From: Septoria linicola
Lineage: Eukaryota; Ascomycota; Dothideomycetes; Mycosphaerellales; Mycosphaerellaceae
DNA length: 64,000 nucleotides
Direction of reading: 5' to 3'
Assembly: GCA_024114885.1 (NCBI GenBank)
Contig: CP099419.1
Span: 4,588,001-4,652,000, forward strand
Positions 10,332 to 20,887 of the stretch are shown here, one piece after another (position 1 is the first letter of the stretch; every line of letters begins with the position of its first letter). Both the position numbers and the translations under genes were made by a program. The notes beneath the pieces were generated by a model. The model was not told where the DNA came from. It saw only the letters and a list, made by a program, of their open reading frames with translations, and searched no databases.

Positions 10332-12088
10332 CTAACCTTGATAGCCACCGTAGCCACGGCCGAATGGTGCCTGCGGTGCGCCTTGATGCATGCCATAGCC
10401 GCCTGGGTTCTGCGGGTTGTAGCCTCCGGCGCTTGGTGGCATCTGTGCACCTGGCCAGCCTGGTGCGCCTGGGTGCATTGCAGAGGGTGTCATGCCAGGT
10501 TGTTGCCAGCCGGCAGGGCTTGGCTGCTGGAAGCCTGCAGGTGTGGCAGCTAAGTAAGGTGTCAGTAGGACTTCTGATGATACTGTTGGGGGCGCGAGAC
10601 AGACCTTGAGGAGACATGGCGCCTGGCTGGCCGTACTGCGGGAAGAATGGCTGAGGCGCTGCTGAAGGGAATGCGGACCCTGGTGTGGCGCTCGCTGGAG
10701 AAAAGCCATCGAACTGGCCCGTCGGCGGACGATCCTTGCCCCACTAAAGTTCTGTTAGTCGCGTCTTTCAAGATGCACTGTAGACAACTTACGCTACACT
10801 TGAGAGGACGGCCATTCACTTGGTATCCGCTGAGCTGGCAAATGGCGTTTGCGGCATTCTCGTGAGTGTCCATCTTGATGAAAGCAAAGCCACGATCAGA
10901 CTGGAATCGCGTCTCCGTCACGTAGCCGAAGTTCTGGAAAAGTGGAACTAGATCGTTCTGAGTCGTGTACGGCGTAAGGTTGCCGACGTAGACTGTGGTC
11001 TGCCACTGAGGGGTCTGCGCAACGATCATCTCGTAGGACTGAGGGCCCTGAGTAGGGAACTGGTGGTGGCCATATGGTGTGGTTGGTGTGAGACCCATCT
11101 GAGCCATAGCCTGCTGTTGGGAGAACGATGGCTGTCCTTTCTGGTTGGCCCAGTTGCAGCGGATGGCGCGAGAGCCCAGCCACTCGCCGTCCATGGAGCT
11201 CAGTGCTTTCTCAGCCTCGCCACGGTCCCTAAACGCAGCGAAGCCATAGCCACGCGAGCGACCTGTCTTCATGTCCCACATCACACGCGCCTCAGAGACT
11301 TGGCCGAATGCAGAAAAGGCCTGCAGGAGCACCTCATCGTTGACCTCGTTGGACAGATCGCCGACGAAGATGTGGAAATGGTTTGAGGTGTCTTCCTTCG
11401 CCGACGTGTTCGACTGGTATGCCCAGTTAACGCGGATCTCCTGCTGGTGAACGCGCCGTCCGTTCAAAGTCTGCATAGCTCTTTCAGCGGCACCTGGATC
11501 GTCGTACTCGACGAATCCGTAGTTGTAACCCTTGGATTGGAACTGATACTGTCAGTAAAGTGTCTGGTATGGGTATGTCGTCTTGTGCGCAATGAGATGC
11601 GAAGAAAATGCGAGCGCGAAGTAATGCTAGCGATTGATGGCGCAATCGTCGCATTGCAGGCTTCACACGGTATAGGCAGGCAGCCGCGTGCTGCGCCTGC
11701 TCATTGTAGGCTGTCACATGTGCAGGGTGAAACTCACATTCTTGTCTGGGATGATCTTGACACTCTGCACGTGTCCAGTCGTCTCGAAGATCTGCTTCAG
11801 GACATCTTCCGTGACGCGCGGGTCGAGTCCGCCAATGTACAAAGCTCTTTTGTTGGGTTCTGGGGCGGCGCGCCTGACTTGTCCTCCTGCGCTTGTTGGC
11901 GAGAGGACATCCTTAAGCTCGGTGGGGGCGGCGCTGTGGTTTTGCGGGATGTTGACGTTGAGCGAAGGCATCGGTGGTGGAGGCATGTGGCTGCCAGAGC
12001 CATTCTGATAGCCCTGCGTACCTGGCGCAGGGGCCGCGGTCGGTGGGTTGGGAAGGGCGTACTCGCCGCCAGAGGTGTTGTCGGCCAT
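10332..12088 (-). CDS. PUB1: PUB1/TIA-1-type RNA-binding protein, three RRMs
   Basis: Minus-strand exons 12088-11738, 11542-10793, 10743-10605 and 10549-10332 give 485 aa. Using the AG six bases earlier (exon 2 from 11548) would add two residues. RRM1 (RALYIGGLDPRVTEDVL to the NYGFVEYDDP RNP1) is split by intron 1. RRM2 has HIFVGDLSNEV and SRGYGFAAFRD, and RRM3 has TVYVGNLTPYTTQNDLV and DRGFAFIKMDT. A Gly/Pro/Gln/Met-rich tail follows, ending in GRGYGGYQG. This is the order found in yeast Pub1 and animal TIA-1, which bind U- or AU-rich RNA, act in mRNA stability and splicing, and join stress granules. Intron 3 (10604-10550) has a GTCTGT donor, weaker than the GTGAGT and GTAAGT donors of introns 1 and 2. 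The stop is in CAAGGTTAG, which resembles a donor, so an additional 3' exon is possible but not needed. Confidence 0.92.
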
Positions 12089-12868
12089 TGTGAGAATAGC
12101 GTGAGAGGCTAGGAGATGGGAGGATAAATCTGGATGATGGTACAGCCCGACAAGCGGCAAGCGCAAATGTGTGTGTGTGTGACTGTAGGACGCTGAGCTG
12201 GAGCTGTTAGGCGCCGAGCGAGGACATGGAAGGAAAAAGTGATGGTGATGGGGATGAGGGAGAAGACGCACAAGGAGACACGAATACAGGTAGTAGAAGC
12301 TGGTCTCTAGTCAACACCTACGACACCCACGGCCTGATCCTGATAGTGTAGAGAGGACGTGATGTGGAGTGGATTGCTGATTGATCGGGGTGGGGACTGC
12401 TTCCCAGCGAGCGCCCGCTTGTCCTGGTCTGTGTGGTCGAGGAAGACGAGTGTGTCCGTGTGAGGTGATGTGTTGTGCATGTATATGCGCGTCCGTGTAT
12501 GATCAGCCGTACAGCAAGGGAACAAGCGACAAAGGAGATAGAACTGAAAGAACAGCAGCAGTAGTTAGCAGCGGACGACAGATGTTGCTCTTCACGTCAA
12601 GTCAAGCCAGAAACGCACCTTTCCCTCGACGAGCTCCTGCTTTCTCGGCATGGCGCCCGGCCCGCTCAAACCCTGCATCCGGCAGCGCGCTAGCATACCA
12701 TCATTCACCACAACCAGACAAGCCCTTGATTAACCACATCACGTCTTCGGACGTCGACCTTGCTTCCTTCACAACAACCACCACCGACAAAGCCATTCAC
12801 ATCAGCTGGTCTGATACACACTCCATCATCAAGAATCAAGACGGATATCAGCGCCATTACGCTGCACA
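12089..12868. promoter_or_regulatory. shared upstream region of PUB1-type and Med2-like genes
   Basis: 780 bases between two divergent start codons (12088 minus, 12869 plus). It is rich in TG/CA and CT/GA tracts, typical of fungal leaders. No TATA box is evident near either gene. Reading frames inside it are short and look non-coding. Confidence 0.5.
12168..12181. repeat. (TG)7 microsatellite
   Basis: Seven TG units at 12168-12181. On the minus strand this is a CA repeat about 80 bases upstream of the PUB1-type start codon, probably in its 5' UTR or promoter. Confidence 0.9.
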
Positions 12869-14316
12869 ATGGCGACCCCCGATCACAACACGCTGCTGGA
12901 CCAGCTGCAATCAAACGTCAACCTTGTGGTATGTCATCGTCGATATGCGCCAAACTATACTATACTAACACTGTCTAGCTCGAGCAATCAGGTCGAGTAT
13001 TCGCCGCGATGGCAGAGGACTCGAGCAAGCCTCCAACCGCACAAATCAACAAGCTCAAGCAGATTGTCCCAAAGGCCCATGGAGATTTCAACGATGCTCT
13101 GGACAGCCTCGAAGAGAAGCTGGTGGGTCACCGCTTCATTGTATGTCATGGACGTAGCTAACTGGGACCTTAGCAATTCGCGCAGTGTGTAATGCGACGC
13201 GACCTGGCGCTGTGGCGTGAACGTGCAGGCCTCCCAGAGCAGTCTACGACTGAGCAGCAACCTGTGCAGTCGCCCGTGCCGCCACCACAGCCAGTCTCAA
13301 CCTCCATGCAGGACACCTCTACTCTTGCTATCACCACTCCGCACATCGAGACCGCCACCGCATCATCTGAGGATGTTGCTATGGAAGACGCTCAGCCAGA
13401 ACAGCAGCCCAGCACAGGAGAGCAACCGAAAATGGATGTCGACATGGCCGATGACACCATTGCCATCAAGACCGGAACCCCTCTTGCTACCTCGGAGCCA
13501 GCGGTCGAAACTCAGGCTTCTCAGGACCTTACTACGCAAACTTCAGCGAAGTCAACCAGTCCGGATGCCAAGAAACCAGAACCCGCTCTGCAAGTCGACA
13601 CAGCGCCCGACACCACGAAGTCCACTAAGCCCAGCGAAGACGACAAGGCACCCGACACAGCCAAAGAATGCGTCAAGAACGACCTCGACTCCCTCTTCGA
13701 CGGCGGAGATGTCACCAACGATCCCAACAACGAGTTCAACTTTGACGAGGCCACGAACGGGGATCTCGATTTCGGAGACTTCACAAACTTCGGCACAGAT
13801 AACGGCGATAATGACAATATCTCCTCACTACTGCCAGGTCTGGAAGACTACGCGAATACACAGACAAACAATTCCAGCGGCGCCGAGCTCGACCTCAACT
13901 CGTTCTTCAACACCGATGCCGGTGATGCAAACAATACCGTAAGTCACGACTTCTAATGCTGCAACATTTATTTTTCACGGCCATACTCTTTCGACTTTCA
14001 GCAACATACTCCACGTCTTCCTTGCTGTCTCTCTCGCTTTTACACGCGCTATATCATGTCCATCTTCTCTTCCTCCTCTTTTCTCTCTCCAAACATCAAG
14101 TCATACGCCACGCATTCGAGCTCCTCAAACACATCAATATCACGCATCTCATCACACCAACTAACCACCTCACTCAATCAGTCCAACGACAAAATCAACA
14201 ACGACAACCAACACGACACCACCTTTGAAGACCTCATGAATCTCAATTTCGACGGTCCCGGCATGGACGACGCCGACAATACTGCAGATTTGGATTTTGA
14301 TTCTTTGTTTAATTAG
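12869..14316 (+). CDS. Mediator tail subunit Med2-like protein (tentative)
   Basis: Exons 12869-12928, 12979-13122, 13174-13938 and 14182-14316 give 367 aa. The first two introns are 50 bp (GTATGT to CTAG) and 51 bp (GTGGGT to TTAG). The N-terminus is a helical domain (DHNTLLDQLQSNVNLV; QINKLKQIVPKAHGDFNDAL; CVMRRDLALWRE). A long Ser/Thr/Pro/Gln-rich linker follows, then an Asp/Asn-rich C-terminus with repeated short acidic-aromatic motifs (DLDSLFDGG, LDFGDFTNF, LDLNSFFN, LDFDSLFN). An N-terminal helical bundle with an acidic tail is what I would expect of fungal Mediator subunit 2, but the assignment rests on general resemblance. The last intron is ambiguous: the donor at 13939 can pair with 14181 (243 bp) or with 14001 (63 bp), and both keep the frame open. 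Confidence 0.6.
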
Positions 14317-15151
14317 CGATTTGCGAGATGAAGGAGGGCTGAGGGTAAGGTTATGATTGTGAGATGCATTTTTGATAGCGGAGGTTTGGTCGATGCGATG
14401 CGATGCGCTGATGTGTGAAGTGTGAAGAAGTGCTCGGCTAGGCTAGCTAAACTTGAAGTATTTGCAGTGCCTTGCGCTGTATTTCTTGCCTCATTTCCCT
14501 CGTGCCCTTTGCATTTCATGTCTCGTGCCTCGTACTCTCATGTCATGTAGCAGTCATACTCGTAGCTGGCCTTCTCTCTCTGGCCAGACTCCTCTATTCT
14601 TACGTATCCTGCCGCTTCTCACCTCCCCATCTACTCGCCTCAATGTCCAAGTATTCTTACCATCCTACTGATTCTCTGTCTTCCTCGTCTTCTGTTCTGC
14701 CCTCCTAAATCTCGGCAATTCTCCTCTCCATTTTTCCTCTCCAATTTTCTTCTCCAGTATGTATTGGGGTCATGTCCAATGCCATGTCAGAAAGAGTGTG
14801 TAGTCGTGGCTCGTGAGCTGTGCAATAAGTGTCTAGCCAGAGACCTGCACAGCTGGTGTGGTGGGAAGGGAAGTGTCGTGAAGGAAATGCCGTGAGTTCT
14901 TCTGAGTGTCGTAGCGCTTCCTCACTCGCTCTGCGTGAGAAAGGTGCTGATGTCGTAGCAGAATTTGCTGTGCTGGGGGTGATGTGGTGTGATGTCGCTG
15001 GGTAATGATGCTGAATGCTTTTGTTGGTAGATAGCCAAGAACTGTGGAAAAGTGCAAGTATTCGTGTTTGATGGTCGTGAGAAGAAAGTCGTAGCTTAGC
15101 CTCGAATGGCGTGGATGTCTTGCTGGAAGTTTACCGCTGCCGCTGCTGCAG
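14317..15151. other. intergenic between convergent genes
   Basis: 835 bases between the Med2-like stop and the stop of the double 2EXR-like gene. Pyrimidine-rich tracts occur around 14500-14750. No supported gene is seen; it probably comprises the two 3' UTRs and a spacer. Confidence 0.5.
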
Positions 15152-16696
15152 CTACTGCTCGTCGACTGGGACGTCGCGGTCGTCAACCTCAACGACTTCA
15201 CCGCTTGGGCGAACGGCCATGAGCTTCGGTAGACCCTCGAGAGAGATGCTTGGTCGAGAAGTCATAATGCTCGTGAGCGGGCTAGTGTACGGCAGTGGAA
15301 GGTCACCCTCGAACTTGACGCTCTCCATGTCGCGGATGTTGGCCAATAGCTTGAGTCTCGAAGCGACGACACGGTCTGGATACATGGACCTCGGAGCAAC
15401 CTGAAAGCTGGACTTCATGACGTCCTTCCAGTAAAACTTGATGTGCTTGAGGTTTTCGCTGGATGCGAGAATGGCGGTGAAGCGCTCGTCAATATTGAAG
15501 ACCCACATCCAGCCTTGCAGGTCGAGATTGATGGTAGTGACGTGCTTCAAGGTGTTGCGTGAGATGAAGCCCATGATACTTGGGATTCTGGTCTGCTCTC
15601 TGAAGCTCTCGTCGAAAGGCAGGGTAAGGTTGAGTGGCTTCTTGTGCAGCACCTTGATTGCCTCGGCGTTGATTTGCTTGTTGAGAAGGAGGATTGTAGG
15701 CGTGGTTCTCTCCGGGAAAGGGAACTTCTTGGTCTTGTCGGTCCACTTTGCGAGAGCGCGGCGGAGCATGATTGAAGCGTCTGACCAGTCGAGGCTGTAG
15801 TCGTAGACCATATCACGAAGCTCTTGTGGTAGATTGAGAAAGCCGAGGTGAGGCTTCTCCATGCGCTTCTTGAGCTGAGCGGCTTCCTCGACGTTCAAGC
15901 CATGGAGCACAACTTCACCCATGCCACGAGCTCGCCCAAAAATTTCGAGAGCGTTGGACATTTGGTCGCGAAAGCCGCACTTGTAAGAAGACTCGTGGCA
16001 CGTGGTCATGTGCTCGACCAAGTTGACGCACTTGAAGTCGACCGTCAGCTTCTTCAGGTTGTGTTTCGCTGGTGAGCTGAACAGCTCTCCAATTTCCTTC
16101 AGCAGCTCCATATATCCGCGCCACCTAGTCGGCAGTTTGCTGTCCTTGAGACATATGAAGTGGCCAGAGTCTGTGATCTCGAGCGTTGCCACTTGACGTA
16201 GGACGTTCACGGAGATGACTTCGCGCAGCTCGTGCTCCAAAAGGCCATGATGGAAGCTAACACTGCCAGGAGTCAGTCTCTTACTCAATCATGGCAACCA
16301 ATCTCTCGAAAGCAGGCTGGAGGACTCACCCTTGCTTTTGCAGAAGATAGTAAACTTCTTGAAAGATCTGCTTGTTGATCAAGAAGACTGTGGGTGTCGT
16401 CTTGCGCACCACAGGTGGAGGTCGGCGAAGTAGCACGCTCGAGTCGTCGTTGCAGGGCAGTTTTGCGTAGGCCGCGTTGAAGTAGTCGTTGAGAGTGGAC
16501 ACATTGCCTGCAAATGTGTACACCAGGTTGCGCAGCTCAGCTGGCAGGAGCAGAAAGGGGAATGTGTTCTTGACCTTCTTGACTTGGCCGCGAGTGACCC
16601 GACGCTTGTTCGCAAAGAGGTCTGTTGAGGTTTGGCGGTCCTGGAGATGAGTTAGTGGTGGAAGGAGCAAGATTTACTGCCGTGATGACTCACCAT
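15152..16696 (-). CDS. double 2EXR/F-box-like protein, 474 aa
   Basis: Minus-strand exons 16696-16694 (the start codon alone), 16640-16330 and 16262-15152. The introns are 53 bp (GTGAGT, branch CTAAC, CCAG) and 67 bp (GTGAGT to GCAG). There are two copies of the fungal 'LPxELRxxxY' domain. The first is FPFLLLPAELRNLVYTFAG, about residues 37-55, with a following TTPTVFLINKQIFQEVYYLL block. The second is LGFLNLPQELRDMVYDYSL, again with a TTPTILLLNKQINAEAIKVL block. This points to an internal duplication or domain fusion. Such 2EXR/F-box-like proteins are numerous in Dothideomycetes and their function is mostly unknown; some resemble F-box adaptors. The C-terminus (YKVRP-free, acidic VVEVDDRDVPVDEQ) has no known motif. 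It belongs to the same broad family as the tandem array at 44-50 kb. Confidence 0.78.
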
Positions 16697-17326
16697 TTTC
16701 GAATGGCAGTGTGTCGAGCTGGTAAGTGAAATGTTCTGTTGCAGTGGTGCTTGGTCGTGCGTGGAGGATATGGTGCTGATGGCTGATGGCAGATGACGGT
16801 TCGAGATGTTGTAGTTGATCTCTCGATTGCCTGGTAGTCGAATGTGCTGGTAGATGGTATGATATGAAGAAGAAGAGGCATTGGTGTGGTATATGTAAGA
16901 ATCCTATGAACGCCACGAACGGCACTAAGGATATTCACATATCGGTGGTGAGAACAGTGCTAGCCACCTTCCTCAGATGTTGGTGGGCGACAATGGACGA
17001 TGGAGGTGTTTGTATCGGGACTCGGAGGGAGGCTGAGAAGTGACGGGCCCAGGCCAGTCGATCAGGCTCGCGTGCATGATCGTGAATAATAGGCGATGGC
17101 AAGCCAATTGATGCACATTTGATGACATCTGCATCAAAGCCTGAGGTGCTGCAGTCGTCTATTGTATGAGGTCGTCGGGCAGAACAAAAGCTATTGTGTT
17201 TGCTTGGCAATGGCTGTCCCAGCCGTGTCGCACAGCGCTCCCGGCACTGCACTTCACTTTCTTCTCTGATGCTCTCATTGCACCTGAAACACGCCAAGCG
17301 CAGTACTTAGCTTGCATTAGCTCGTT
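16697..17326. other. intergenic, no supported gene
   Basis: 630 bases between the start of the double 2EXR-like gene and the stop of the phosphatase gene. A minus-strand frame at 16935-17297 contains several Cys but no recognisable domain and was not accepted. Confidence 0.4.
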
Positions 17327-17995
17327 TCATAGCTTAGTAGCTGCTGATTGAGCACGGTAAGACCGGAACGAGTACCAATCTCTCAGAGGATCGACTTCAT
17401 TCACCCAGGTGTCGTAGATCTGCTTCGCTGACTCCGCATCTTGAGCTTGCAACATGCGATGATACACATGTAGCTGCTCCATGAAGCCCTGTACATGACA
17501 CTCAATCAACTTCTGCTCGGAATCCACCTCGGTATTCCATGCGACCTTCATTCAGCGCGAGGAGTGTCTTGGAGTACGAGAACTTACTGGGTTTGGCTCA
17601 CACACACCACGCCCTTCTCGAAGCTGCTTAAGTGCTTCCTCTGGAGAAGAGCCATATTTCCACATCAGGTAAGCAATGACGACCGTTGCGGACCTGCTCT
17701 TTCCCATAGCGCAATGCACAAATACAGCACCACCTTTGCTCAAAGCTGCATCGATGAATTCGGTGGTCTTGTGCAAGTGATGCAATATGTTCTCATTCGG
17801 ATCATCGTCGAGCCGCACGTGTATGCGTTCGTATGCCTTCAAGTAGTCTCCCTCGAAGATATCGTAGTCTAGTACACTGATGACATGTGTGATCTTGGCC
17901 TGCTGGAAAAGTGGCTGCTGGGAATGGAGGGCAGCATAGCCGCCAATGAAGAGGCCTCCCCCCTCTGTTCGTGGGACCTTATCAAGCCAGCCCAT
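17327..17995 (-). CDS. dual-specificity phosphatase (Yvh1/DUSP12-like catalytic domain), 189 aa
   Basis: Minus-strand exons 17995-17588 and 17488-17327, separated by a 99-bp intron (GTAAGT to TACAG). The protein has the dual-specificity phosphatase fold: GGLFIGGYAAL at the start, ITHVISVLD, the general-acid loop LDDDPNENIL, and the active site HCAMGKSRSATVVIAYL, where Cys, Arg and Ser of the HCx5R(S/T) signature are intact. GVCEPNPGFMEQLHVYHRM closes the domain exactly across the splice junction, which supports the join. The closest named relatives are Yvh1/DUSP12, but the C-terminal zinc-binding domain of those proteins is absent here. It should remove phosphate from Ser/Thr/Tyr of unknown substrates, probably in the cytoplasm or nucleus. 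Confidence 0.9.
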
Positions 17996-18573
17996 TGCTC
18001 CAACTGCAACAAGAATATCAGAACCGTGGAGTTCTGCTAGGAGGTGTGGTCGAGCATGAAGACGGAAGTGACGCGAGAAAACGCGTGTAGTGAAGTCGGG
18101 AAAGTTTTGTCATCAGTTTGGAACACCTCGGCTCGCACCTTCTCACTTGTCAGGCTCACTGTACGGAAGTTTCACTCGAATAGAAGAATGCCACATGTAC
18201 TAGATCAACGAGTACGCAAGGCAGTTTTGAATCGCTTTGTATTTGGTATCTTTTGATGACACTGTCCCAATCACCATGATGACTCCAGAGTCACTCGTCA
18301 AGCCAGAAAATTGCCTGACATGTCTCGGCCGTGAGGGCATTGTATCTGTACCATTCATCCTCAAGAAGAGCTGTCCACTGTTTCGTGACTCCCTGACTTC
18401 CATCTGCTGTGCTCACCACCGTAGCTGCGTAATAGCATTATAGCTAGCAGCATCTTCGCGAGACACCACTTCGGCGGTCGTGCGAAGCACAGTGCTTGAC
18501 AGTTTTTCCGAAAAGGCTATTTGCCCACCTTCTATTCCCATATCTCTTTGCATTTGCAGTCCGTAGCGCTCAT
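17996..18573. other. intergenic, no gene seen
   Basis: 578 bases upstream of the phosphatase start and downstream of the coiled-coil gene stop. Only short frames; no element recognised. Confidence 0.5.
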
Positions 18574-19501
18574 CTAAGCAGACCTCGTAGGAAGGTCACC
18601 GAATGGCACGCCTACGCTGAGCATCTCCGCCTTCAGTTTATCGAGATCTGGCAGGTTCTTTTTCGGTACCCAAGAAACATTGCCTTTGCCATGAGAGATG
18701 TTGCAGACTTGGTCTAGCAGTACCGCAAACTCAGCGTCCCGTTCACTCAGCCCAAGTCTGAACATTTTGTGGAGATCGATGGCTTTGATGCCATTATCCG
18801 GCACCTTGCTCAAAACCTCGATCAGCGAGGGAAAGCCCGGCAGTGACTCGTCCGGCAAACGACTTCGCAGGTTCAGACTCTCGTCCTCCAGGTCAGCAAT
18901 TTTCTTGTCTCTGGCATTGAGTCGCTCGTTCGCGGTCTTGAGTAGATGCTGCTCTTTGATGTCTTCCACGACCTCCTCGTGGCTCGAAGCTGCGCTGTTC
19001 TGCTTGGGGTTATACTCCTGATACAACTTTAGGATGCTGGAGCTGTCTTGATAAGCGCCGCCGAGTGTCACTGCTGCAGCGCGTGCCTGATCTCGCTCCT
19101 TCCCAAGCCGATCGCTCTTTTCGGTGAGATGCCTGAGTTGATGACTCAGTTGCATCAGATGGACTTCAATTGTGGGAATCTCCTCGGCGGAGTACATCTC
19201 GTCATCATGCTCGTTGTAGAGCTCGATGCCTTGGAAACTTCCGGCGCGGTCGAGCGCATCCTCGACGTTCTCGGCGCGATAACCGATGTCAGACTTAGGA
19301 CCAGTAGTACTGGGCTGGTCTACATGAAGCTGCGGAGCTGGGTGCAAACTACTGGGCTGACCTCCTGGTTGCTGTACGTACCGGCTGGACCACCGCTGAG
19401 TGCTTGTGAAGAGCTCGGAGTGTGTGAGCGTTGTAATCGGCCGCTCACCTGGAGCGTCGGCACGTTAGTGAATGCTCTACACGAGTACATGCATTACGCA
19501 T
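18574..19501 (-). CDS. coiled-coil protein of unknown function, 292 aa
   Basis: Minus-strand exons 19501-19498 (ATGC only) and 19448-18574. The proposed intron is 49 bp (GTAATG, branch CACTAACG, CCAG). The long exon is open to an upstream TAA but has no usable ATG in frame. The join to ATG at 19501 restores one with correct phase, giving M-R-E-R-P-I-T-T. The N-terminal 70 residues are polar and Gln/Ser/Pro-rich. Residues about 95-200 are predicted coiled coil (VHLMQLSHQLRHLTEKSDRL; KTANERLNARDKKIADLEDE). The C-terminus contains a compact helical segment (LPGFPSLIEVLSKVPDNG; IDLHKMFRLGLSERDAEFAV). No family is recognised. The coding exon is solid, while the 4-base first exon is an inference. 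Confidence 0.6.
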
Positions 19502-19936
19502 GACTCTGGAACACGTTGATGCGCCCTTTGAAACCCTGTCAGCGCTTACCTCGATATCTGCTGCCGTTGCTGAGGAAGTTGCGCAGATGACCTGGTTCAA
19601 AGTGATGCAAATTATTGTCTTGGACCTGGCGAAAAATAAAGCCGTCGGTGTAGGTGGGATGAGACTGGTCCCAAATGTACACATCCCAATCGCGGCTACT
19701 ATCGCTAGCGTATTAATCTTCCTATTCCCTCCGTTAATAGAGACGTATCATTCTGAGTGTAGATCAAGAGGGAAGGCCTTCTTACGCTCAAGCTTAGAAT
19801 TATGCAAGGCGATACGTGTAGCGTCGTGCGTTAGACTCGAGCCAATAGGAGCATGCCCCGCACCTAACTACTAGATCCCTGCAAGTCATCTTGTCTATAA
19901 GGGCGTATCTCCGCACAACCTCGCCTGTTCGACAAC
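19502..19936. other. upstream region between divergent genes
   Basis: 435 bases between the coiled-coil protein start (minus) and the ankyrin protein start (plus). A + strand frame starting at 19500 encodes up to 124 residues with one hydrophobic stretch, but it overlaps the other gene's start codon and resembles nothing. Confidence 0.4.
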
Positions 19937-20792
19937 ATGGAGAATCTCGACGACTCACATTTGGACGATATCTTATGCTCGGCCGTATACGCTGGCGACA
20001 TCTCAAGTATGGAGCACGGGCTTGTGGAACTTACAGGCAGATGCTCCCCTGTTATGCTACCACGGGCAATAGCTGCCAGCATCTCCACAGGCGACATCGG
20101 CATACTGCAGCTGCTGCTGAGCTATTGCGAGGTAGACGAAGACGTAGCAGAGGCAGCCGCAGTATCGGAGAGAGTCCAGCTCGTCCAGGTCATTCTGGAT
20201 CACGGGTGGCCTATCGATCGCGAGCTACGGCGAGGCCTTATACCATCCGTGCTCAGGCAAGTCGTCATGTCTGTTGAGCGCGCTGGCGCTAACGTGTGGA
20301 AGTATGGCTGTCATGAATGTCAGCTTTTCAGATCAACTTCTCAAGTTAGGTGCGAATCCGAATGCTGAGTCGACAACTGGCGAGACCGCGCTATCTTTTG
20401 CGCTTCGCGAAGGTACCATCAATGTTGTTGGCAAGTTGTTGGCCGCTGGAGCCGATGTCACACGAGGTGATACCCTCCATAGTGCTTCCAAGCGGGAGCC
20501 TTCAGAGGACACATATGGATTGATTGCCACGCTGATCCACAGAGGAGCACCAGTTGATGCCTATCAGTGGGAGAATGGGCGAGCGAAGACTATACGCTAT
20601 GGCTATCCACAAAGTACAGCACTACATATCGCTTGCAAGGAGGGTAATTACCCAGCTGCGGGGGCTTTGCTGGCCTTTGGAGCAGATCCGCGGCGCCTCA
20701 AAAAGCGAGGCGAGCAATTGGCCGCACCGTCACCTTTTGATCTCACTGCACCACACTCTGATATGCGGAGACTTCTAGAGCGATATATGTAG
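19937..20792 (+). CDS. ankyrin-repeat protein, 262 aa
   Basis: Exons 19937-20256 and 20324-20792. They are joined across a 67-bp intron with a GC donor (CAG|GCAAGT), branch GCGCTAACG and acceptor TCAG. This join keeps phase and produces a clean repeat: LSFSDQLLKLGANPNAESTT, then GETALSFALREGTINVVGKL with LAAGADV. A later STALHIACKEGNYPAAGALL unit with LAFGADP is typical of ankyrin repeats (TALHxA...GADP). The first half (AIAASISTGDIGILQLLLSY; VQLVQVILDHGWPID) looks like degenerate repeats. Ankyrin repeats mediate protein-protein contacts; no catalytic domain is attached, so the partner is unknown. The GC-AG intron is the notable feature. Confidence 0.85.
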
Positions 20793-20887
20793 CGCCTTTT
20801 TAGCTGCGCGCAGCACAAGTATTCCTTTCGAGCAGGCAATGTGCGACGATTACTCTAGCTCCATCGCCTCTGTCGCTACGGCCAAAT

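Noticed and set aside
16935..17297. Minus-strand frame with Cys residues (CFRCNES, VQCRERC) downstream of the phosphatase, considered as a Yvh1 zinc-domain exon
   Set aside because: The Cys spacing does not match the Yvh1/DUSP12 zinc domain, and the only phase-correct join needs a weak GTCTTA donor.
19500..19874. 124-codon + strand frame with a hydrophobic stretch
   Set aside because: It overlaps the start codon of the coiled-coil gene on the other strand, resembles nothing and has no supporting signals.
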